DNA from: SCQP01 sp050747745
GTDB lineage: Bacteria; Acidobacteriota; Terriglobia; Terriglobales; SCQP01
Direction: 5' to 3'
Length of the DNA stretch: 64,000 nt
Assembly (NCBI GenBank): GCA_050747745.1
Contig: JBOGKM010000104.1
Location: 1-64,000 of the forward strand
Both the position numbers and the translations under genes were made by a program. The notes beneath the pieces are model-generated. The model saw only the letters and a list, made by a program, of their open reading frames with translations. It was not told the origin of the DNA and did no database searches. Every line of letters starts with the position of its first letter. The first letter of the stretch is position 1. Below are positions 59,450-64,000 of the stretch, piece after piece.

Positions 59450-60129
59450 ACGCCGCGCCGCCCCGGGTCCCAAATGAACTTATGGATCTGCAAGTTCAGC
59501 CGTGCCTGCAATCCATCGCGCAACATCCATTCCGCCAAAAGTTGTGGATCCAGCAGGCATTGCGCGCTGCTGCGCTCTCCCGCCGCTCCCTTGCGGAAGG
59601 CAGGGGAAAGCAGCAGCGCCGCCGGCCCTTGCTCCAGTTTGTGCGCTGTAATAAAAGCCCGCGCGAAGTCATAGTCGGCCGCATTGGTGAGCACGAATTT
59701 CAGCTCATCCCATGGCTGGAGCAGTTTCAGGTTGTCCAGGTTAAACCGCCCGGCTTCACCGCTGGCTGGACATTTCACATCCACCACCTTGATCACCGCG
59801 GCAGGAACGGAGCTGAGATCCCGCTCGCCGCTGGTTTCAAGCATGACGGCATAGCCGTCGGCCAGCAGCACCTGCGTCAGCGCCGCCAGCGAGGCCGGCT
59901 GCAGCAACGGTTCCCCGCCGGTGATCTCAACCCGGCGGCAAGGAAAGCCTGCAATGGCCACCCGCACTTGCTCCAGTTCCATGCGCTGGCCGCCGTGGAA
60001 GCTGTACTCGCTATCGCACCAACGGCAGCGCAGATTGCAGCCGGTGAGGCGCACGAAGACGCACGGCAGGCCGGCATGGCTGGACTCACCCTGCAGGGAA
60101 TAAAAAATTTCGGTAATTTGCAATGCCAT
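59446..60129 (-). CDS. queE: 7-carboxy-7-deazaguanine synthase
   Basis: QueE is a radical-SAM enzyme that converts 6-carboxytetrahydropterin to 7-carboxy-7-deazaguanine. The 227-residue protein has FYSLQGES at the start, the cluster motif C31-x3-C35-x2-C38 in GCNLRCRWCD, and the SAM-binding EITGGEPLLQ. It overlaps queD's stop by one base (TGATG) and queC by four, so all three are coupled. Confidence 0.94.
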   Translation of the reverse strand: MALQITEIFYSLQGESSHAGLPCVFVRLTGCNLRCRWCDSEYSFHGGQRMELEQVRVAIAGFPCRRVEITGGEPLLQPASLAALTQVLLADGYAVMLETSGERDLSSVPAAVIKVVDVKCPASGEAGRFNLDNLKLLQPWDELKFVLTNAADYDFARAFITAHKLEQGPAALLLSPAFRKGAAGERSSAQCLLDPQLLAEWMLRDGLQARLNLQIHKFIWDPGRRGV

Positions 60130-60506
60130 CAGCGGCCGGAATAAACGGCGGAAGTGGTATCGGTCTCGAACACAGTCACCGATTCCACTTCCACGCCTTC
60201 GGTGTTTCCCTGCAGCGCCATTTGCAGCTTCTCAAACAAGTGGCGTGCCATGTTCTCGGCGGACGGGTTCTGCTCGCGAAAGGCCTCCAGATCGTTGAGG
60301 TACTGATGATCCCAGGCTTCGGTTTCGCGGCGTAGAAAGCTCTTCAAGTCTTTGAAGTCATACAAAAGCCCAATCGGATTCAGGCGTGGCCCCTCAAGAC
60401 GCACACGCACGCGGTAGTTGTGCCCGTGCGGGTTTTCGCACTTGCCGCGGTACCCGCGCAGGGCATGGCCGGACGAGAAGGTTTCCTCCACAGTGATGGC
60501 GTACAT
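60129..60506 (-). CDS. queD: 6-carboxy-5,6,7,8-tetrahydropterin synthase
   Basis: QueD converts dihydroneopterin triphosphate to 6-carboxytetrahydropterin. The 125-residue protein (ATG 60506) has the zinc ligands H14 (FSSGHALRG) and H27/H29 (NPHGHNY), the catalytic C23, and VYDF-like LLYDFKDLK and WDHQYLND. It is the first gene of queD-queE-queC. The frame upstream to 60674 is not protein-like and overlaps the divergent frame. Confidence 0.93.
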   Translation of the reverse strand: MYAITVEETFSSGHALRGYRGKCENPHGHNYRVRVRLEGPRLNPIGLLYDFKDLKSFLRRETEAWDHQYLNDLEAFREQNPSAENMARHLFEKLQMALQGNTEGVEVESVTVFETDTTSAVYSGR

Positions 60507-60879
60507 CGGAGACCTTATTCTACCGCGTGCCCGGGGCAACGAAAGTGGGGGCAGAGGCATCAACGCAGGAGTGGAACGCTGGCAGCGCAACTTGGAATTT
60601 TCGGCGACGGGCGTGATGGCAGCGGCGCTGGTCGAATTGTTAGGCGGGTCGCGGCATTCGCGTTTGGAAAGCATCAGCCGCTGCCTGCTGGCCGGAGGGG
60701 TGGCTTTCGCCTACGCGCAGGTGATACCGCCGCGGCAGTGGGGCGTGAAATCCGGCGCCAGCTTCGCGCAACTGCCCTGGATCGCATCGGTGGAAGAAAG
60801 CCTGGGCGGCTCGCGACCACTGGAGCTGGCCTGCTGGGGCGGCCTCACCGGCCTGTTTCTGAAGCTGCTGCGACCCTAA
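60496..60879 (+). CDS. Hypothetical small protein
   Basis: A 127-residue frame starts at ATG 60496 and overlaps the queD start on the other strand. The C-terminal 90 residues read as protein with two possible weak membrane helices (LLAGGVAFAYAQVIPP and LELACWGGLTGLFLKLL). I do not recognise a family. A later start near 60572 would avoid overlapping queD. Its end overlaps the convergent membrane-protein gene by 35 bases. Confidence 0.4.
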   Translation: MAYIGDLILPRARGNESGGRGINAGVERWQRNLEFSATGVMAAALVELLGGSRHSRLESISRCLLAGGVAFAYAQVIPPRQWGVKSGASFAQLPWIASVEESLGGSRPLELACWGGLTGLFLKLLRP

Positions 60880-62230
60880 GATCAACGTCTGGCACGTAAA
60901 AAAGGCAGCCCGGCACGCTTGCCCCGCTTAGTCGGTAATGGGCCGCGATGGCCGCCTCGAGCTGAGGGAATAGGCGAGGGTCTCGGTTAACCGGCTCATC
61001 CAACTGGATCGTCACCGTCCGCCCGCGTTCGAGCTGGCTCAGCAGCGGGGCCGGATCCAACTTGCCCATCGTAACGAACCGCCGGGTGTTGAACGGATCC
61101 CATACCAACGGCTTGCCCGCTTTATAACACAGCAGCATGTTTTCACACATGGCCGCGCCAGGGCGTGCTCGCAGCCACGCGACTTGCTGCAGGAAGCGCC
61201 GCTGTTGCCCGGGAAGTTTGCCGATGGCTCCGATCAGCGGGTACTGAGTGGCCAGCCCTGCAAGGGGCAGCAAAAAAAGGAGCGCGAGCGCGGTGCCTTG
61301 CCACGGCCGCGCCAGACAGGCCGGGTGCGCCAGCACCGCGCCACAGATGATCGCGACCGCCAGGTAGAGCGTGAAATGACTGTTGCCGGCCACACCATAG
61401 CCGCCCGCCCAGACCACATCCAGCGCCAGCGCCGCCCAGAAAAATATGGCGAGCACGCGCCCCCGGCGCTGCCGCAGCCGGACGCAGCTCCCGATCGCAG
61501 CTGCCGGCAGAGCCAGCGCCAGCGGCGCCCAGGCGTAGAGGGCAATCTTACGAACGGATTCGGTCCATGCCCACGGTCTTGGCGTCAGCAGATCGGCGAG
61601 GAAATACGGCCCGCCAAAGTGAATTTCGGCGGCGATGCTTAACCCCAGCAGCGGCAAGGCCAGCAACAGGAAGCGTAGTGCGGCGCGGCGGTTGACCAGC
61701 CACAAATCCACCAGCACGGCGACAGGAAAGGCGAGGATGATGTTTTTGAGATTGCCTCCCACTACCAGCAGCGCGGCCACGGCTGCCAGACGCCGCCAGC
61801 CCGGTGGGCCGGAAATATAGACCAGCAGCGCCAGCAGCCCGAAGGCTTCGGCCAGAATTTGGGGATCATCCTGACCCACATAAGTTCGGGTTGCAAGGCA
61901 AAACGTGGCCAAGGCGAACATGGCCGCAAAACAGGCGTAAGCGAGAGTGGCGCCCAACCGGCGAACGATCAATCCGGTCAAGCCGCAGCATGCCAACAGG
62001 GCCATGAGCGCCAGCCAACGACCGCCAAACAGGAACGGGATGCCCAGCGCATGCAGCCCAGCCACCAGAAAATAGGACAGCGCCGGATAATTAACCGTGG
62101 TGAAGCCGTACCGGTGCGTGTACAGCACATGATGGTGCGCCACGGCCGCGGCATTGTATACGTTCCAACCTTCGTTGTATTGAATTCCGGCCCAGAAGAA
62201 CGTATGCGCGACCGGCCAGGCAAAGGCCAC
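60845..62230 (-). CDS. Polytopic membrane protein, possible ArnT/PMT-like glycosyltransferase
   Basis: The 461-residue protein has about ten membrane spans and a C-terminal soluble part (about 375-461). The first loop after the first span has NEGWNVYNA, and NYPALSYFLVAGL lies near 48-60, the arrangement of GT-C type, lipid-sugar-using glycosyltransferases, though the usual acidic pair is reduced to single acidic residues. The span preceding VAFAWPV continues in frame upstream without a start codon, so the GTG at 62230 may be late or the 5' end damaged. Donor and acceptor unknown. Confidence 0.55.
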   Translation of the reverse strand: MAFAWPVAHTFFWAGIQYNEGWNVYNAAAVAHHHVLYTHRYGFTTVNYPALSYFLVAGLHALGIPFLFGGRWLALMALLACCGLTGLIVRRLGATLAYACFAAMFALATFCLATRTYVGQDDPQILAEAFGLLALLVYISGPPGWRRLAAVAALLVVGGNLKNIILAFPVAVLVDLWLVNRRAALRFLLLALPLLGLSIAAEIHFGGPYFLADLLTPRPWAWTESVRKIALYAWAPLALALPAAAIGSCVRLRQRRGRVLAIFFWAALALDVVWAGGYGVAGNSHFTLYLAVAIICGAVLAHPACLARPWQGTALALLFLLPLAGLATQYPLIGAIGKLPGQQRRFLQQVAWLRARPGAAMCENMLLCYKAGKPLVWDPFNTRRFVTMGKLDPAPLLSQLERGRTVTIQLDEPVNRDPRLFPQLEAAIAAHYRLSGASVPGCLFYVPDVDLRVAAASETGR

Positions 62231-62349
62231 CAGGGCGAGCAGGACCGCGAAGCCTGCGGCGGTCCTGCCGAGGCGATCCTGCCGACTGGAGACGGGACTC
62301 CACAGTTGAACTTATCGTCGCCCTCGAGCCGCTACATTACCAGGACAGG

Positions 62350-63087
62350 CTAATTTCCGCCGTCCTGCAATGCCGCCTGGTAGCCGTCGGCGCGCAGGCG
62401 CGAGCGCATCGCCTCGGCTTCGGCGCGGGTGAGGTAGGGACCGACCTGGACGGAGTACAAATTGTAGCCGGCGTTAGAGGCGGGCGGCACTACCTGGGCG
62501 GGATAGCCGCGTGCTTTCAGCGCTTGCGCCAGTTGGTTGGCATCGCTGGAATCGCCGGAAAACACCTGTACGTTGAAGAGCTGCCCGCCAACGTTGACCG
62601 GGTTGCCGGCTCTGGAGTTGGCCGAGGCGCTACCGGAAGGAGCCGGTGGCGGCGGGATGGCAGCGGCGGGGCCGGGGTTCGTAGACTGCGGAGGAGCGGC
62701 CGAGCTGGGGGGATTGGTGGCCGGGGTAGGCGGAGCAGCAGCGGCAGTGCCGGGGTTGGTGGAAGCTGCGGGCGTAAGCGCGGAAGGGGTTTGATTGGTT
62801 TCGGCCGCGCCCAATTGCACCGGGTTGGGAGCCTGTACGCCCGGAGCCACTGCCGGCGGAGCGCCCAAAGCCGCGCGCCGGGCCGGAGGCTGCGTTGCTC
62901 CCAGCGAGAAGGTGGCGGGAATGGCGTGCTTGCCAATGGTGTAGCCGAAGGCAAAAAACAGACCGCAAACCACCGCCAGTGCTATAAACCAGGCCAACAG
63001 TGACTTGGTACCCATTTCGAGCTGATAAGCGGGCTTATGCGTACGAGCGTGAGTTTCACGCTCGAGTCGCTGCTCGGCGGGCCTCAT
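62350..63087 (-). CDS. SPOR-domain membrane protein
   Basis: The 245-residue protein has a short cytoplasmic tail, one span (LLAWFIALAVVCGLFFAFGYTIG, about 29-52), a 100-residue Pro/Ala/Thr linker and a C-terminal SPOR domain (about 168-245; FNVQVFSGDSSDANQLAQALKARGYPAQVV, YSVQVGPYLTRAEAEAMRSRLRADGY). SPOR domains bind denuded peptidoglycan at division sites. It overlaps the stomatin gene by ATGA, so is coupled to it. Confidence 0.88.
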   Translation of the reverse strand: MRPAEQRLERETHARTHKPAYQLEMGTKSLLAWFIALAVVCGLFFAFGYTIGKHAIPATFSLGATQPPARRAALGAPPAVAPGVQAPNPVQLGAAETNQTPSALTPAASTNPGTAAAAPPTPATNPPSSAAPPQSTNPGPAAAIPPPPAPSGSASANSRAGNPVNVGGQLFNVQVFSGDSSDANQLAQALKARGYPAQVVPPASNAGYNLYSVQVGPYLTRAEAEAMRSRLRADGYQAALQDGGN

Positions 63088-63896
63088 GGCTCGGCCGGCT
63101 TGGCCGGAGCGGACGCGCTTCCGACCGCCGTGGCGGCCGCAGCCTTGGCGAGCGGCCGTGCGTGCATGAACACGTCAATCAGGTCGAGCGGCAGCGGGAA
63201 CACCACCGTGGTGTTCTTGTCGCCGCCGATCTCGACCAGCGTCTGCAGGTAGCGGAGCTGCAAGGCGATGGGTTCGGTGGCGATGATGGCCGCAGCTTCG
63301 GCGAGGCGGGTGGAGGCCTCGTACTCGCCGTCGGCGTGGATGATCTTGGCGCGCTTCTCGCGTTCGGCTTCGGCCTGGCGGGCAATGGCGCGCTGCATGC
63401 TCTCGGGCAGATCCACGGCCTTGATCACCACGTCAGTAACCTTGACGCCCCAGGCTTCGGTGCGCTCGTCGAGAATAGTCTGCAGGCGGGCGTTGAGCTT
63501 CTCGCGGCTGGAGAGCAGGTCGTCGAACTCCACTTCCCCGAGTACGGCGCGCAGCGTGGTTTGGGCGTACTGGGAGCTGGCGAAGCGGAAATTGCGGACT
63601 TCGATGACGGCCTTTTCCGGATCAATCACTTTGTAGTAGACCACCGCCGTCACGGTACACGTCACGTTGTCGTGGGTGATGATGTCCTGGGGAGGAACAT
63701 CGAGCGTGTCCACCTGCAGCGAGATGCGCACCAAGTGGTCAATGATGGGGAAAATCAGCACCACGCCCGGCCCCTTGGCGTGGCCCAGCACCCGGCCGAG
63801 CCGGAACACGACCGCGCGCTCATATTCGGCCATGACCTTGATGGCGGAAAGTAAGAACAGAACAACGATGACGATGATGATGATTGCGCCTGCCAC
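63084..63896 (-). CDS. Stomatin/slipin-type SPFH protein
   Basis: The 270-residue protein has an N-terminal membrane segment (IIIIVIVVLFLLSAI), and the SPFH domain: EYERAVVFRLGRVLGHAKGPGVVLIFPIID, DVPPQDIITHDNVTCTVTAVVYYKV, and the slipin helix QAEAEREKRAKIIHADGEYEAS. The GTG at 63896 follows GGAGG by nine bases. Slipins organise membrane domains and usually lie next to an NfeD protease or partner, as here. It is coupled to the SPOR gene downstream. Confidence 0.9.
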   Translation of the reverse strand: MAGAIIIIVIVVLFLLSAIKVMAEYERAVVFRLGRVLGHAKGPGVVLIFPIIDHLVRISLQVDTLDVPPQDIITHDNVTCTVTAVVYYKVIDPEKAVIEVRNFRFASSQYAQTTLRAVLGEVEFDDLLSSREKLNARLQTILDERTEAWGVKVTDVVIKAVDLPESMQRAIARQAEAEREKRAKIIHADGEYEASTRLAEAAAIIATEPIALQLRYLQTLVEIGGDKNTTVVFPLPLDLIDVFMHARPLAKAAAATAVGSASAPAKPAEP

Positions 63897-63920
63897 GCGA
63901 TGTGTCCTCCCTGGGTGATT

Positions 63921-64000
63921 TTACTCCAGCACCGGTTCGACCTCCAGGCGGAGGCCATGAACCGCCAACACACGCACCGGCTGCCCCGCCGCCACGGGCG
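63921..64000 (-). CDS. NfeD-family protein, C-terminal end (cut by window edge)
   Basis: The last 26 codons of a minus-strand gene end at TAA 63923-63921. They read PVAAGQPVRVLAVHGLRLEVEPVLE, the closing strands of the NfeD OB-fold (G-x-x-V-R-V-x-A-V-x-G-L-x-L-x-V-E-P). NfeD proteins are partners of SPFH proteins, and the slipin gene follows 24 bases downstream on the same strand. The rest lies outside the window. Confidence 0.75.
   Translation of the reverse strand, partial: PVAAGQPVRVLAVHGLRLEVEPVLE

Overview
The window is high-GC bacterial chromosome and reads as an Acidobacteriota genome. The support is family content, not a phylogenetic marker: two lone FtsX/MacB-type permeases of the acidobacterial ADOP kind, an Oar-like TonB receptor with an N-terminal carboxypeptidase-regulatory-like domain, a decayed winged-helix/TPR regulator, TPR proteins with the same regulatory-like domain, and a PEP-CTERM protein. 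The cell is Gram-negative: Kdo activation (KdsB), LolD/LolE, TonB/ExbB/ExbD, SecDF/YajC and Psd are all present.

Layout. 1-660: the 5' end of an IS4-type transposase at the left edge, then gene-free DNA with two hairpins. 658-8180: tRNA-Asp and tRNA-Val, an ADOP permease, a PLP sulfur-amino-acid enzyme, a coupled GNAT/YihY/BlaI/M56 run, and tRNA-Asn. 8386-13380: a sulfotransferase, a TPR + ATP-grasp protein, a decayed second ATP-grasp copy and a PLP decarboxylase; this looks like a small undescribed biosynthetic locus. 13451-20169: small or orphan genes, including DinB, PEP-CTERM, a broken winged-helix regulator, a second ADOP permease, a mini haem lipoprotein and DUF1579. 20187-26552: korA (gamma-alpha fusion), korB and a TonB receptor, all overlapping head to tail.

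26675-33248 is a compact glycan locus on the plus strand: a clan GH-A-like glycosidase whose barrel appears circularly permuted, an NAD-dependent epimerase with a four-cysteine insert, a GT4 glycosyltransferase and three CgeB-like glycosyltransferases. 33524-44672 holds envelope and housekeeping genes: a TPR protein, kdsB, ACP and KAS, polX, psd, lolE/lolD, clpC. From 55596 back to 44625 a long minus-strand run encodes two Opp-type ABC ATPases, YIP1, tgt, yajC-secD-secF, tonB-exbB-exbD-exbD, a TPR lipoprotein and a pseudopilin-like protein. 56794-64000 has a BON lipoprotein, the queD-queE-queC operon ending in a TPR gene, a polytopic membrane protein, a SPOR protein and a stomatin/NfeD pair cut by the right edge.

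Several parts fit together. QueD/E/C make preQ0, and Tgt uses a related base on tRNA. TonB/ExbB/ExbD could energise the receptor at 20187-23654. The strongest candidates for something new are the glycan locus with its permuted glycosidase and the ATP-grasp/sulfotransferase/decarboxylase locus. Functional calls rest on reading translated motifs by eye; no database search was run.
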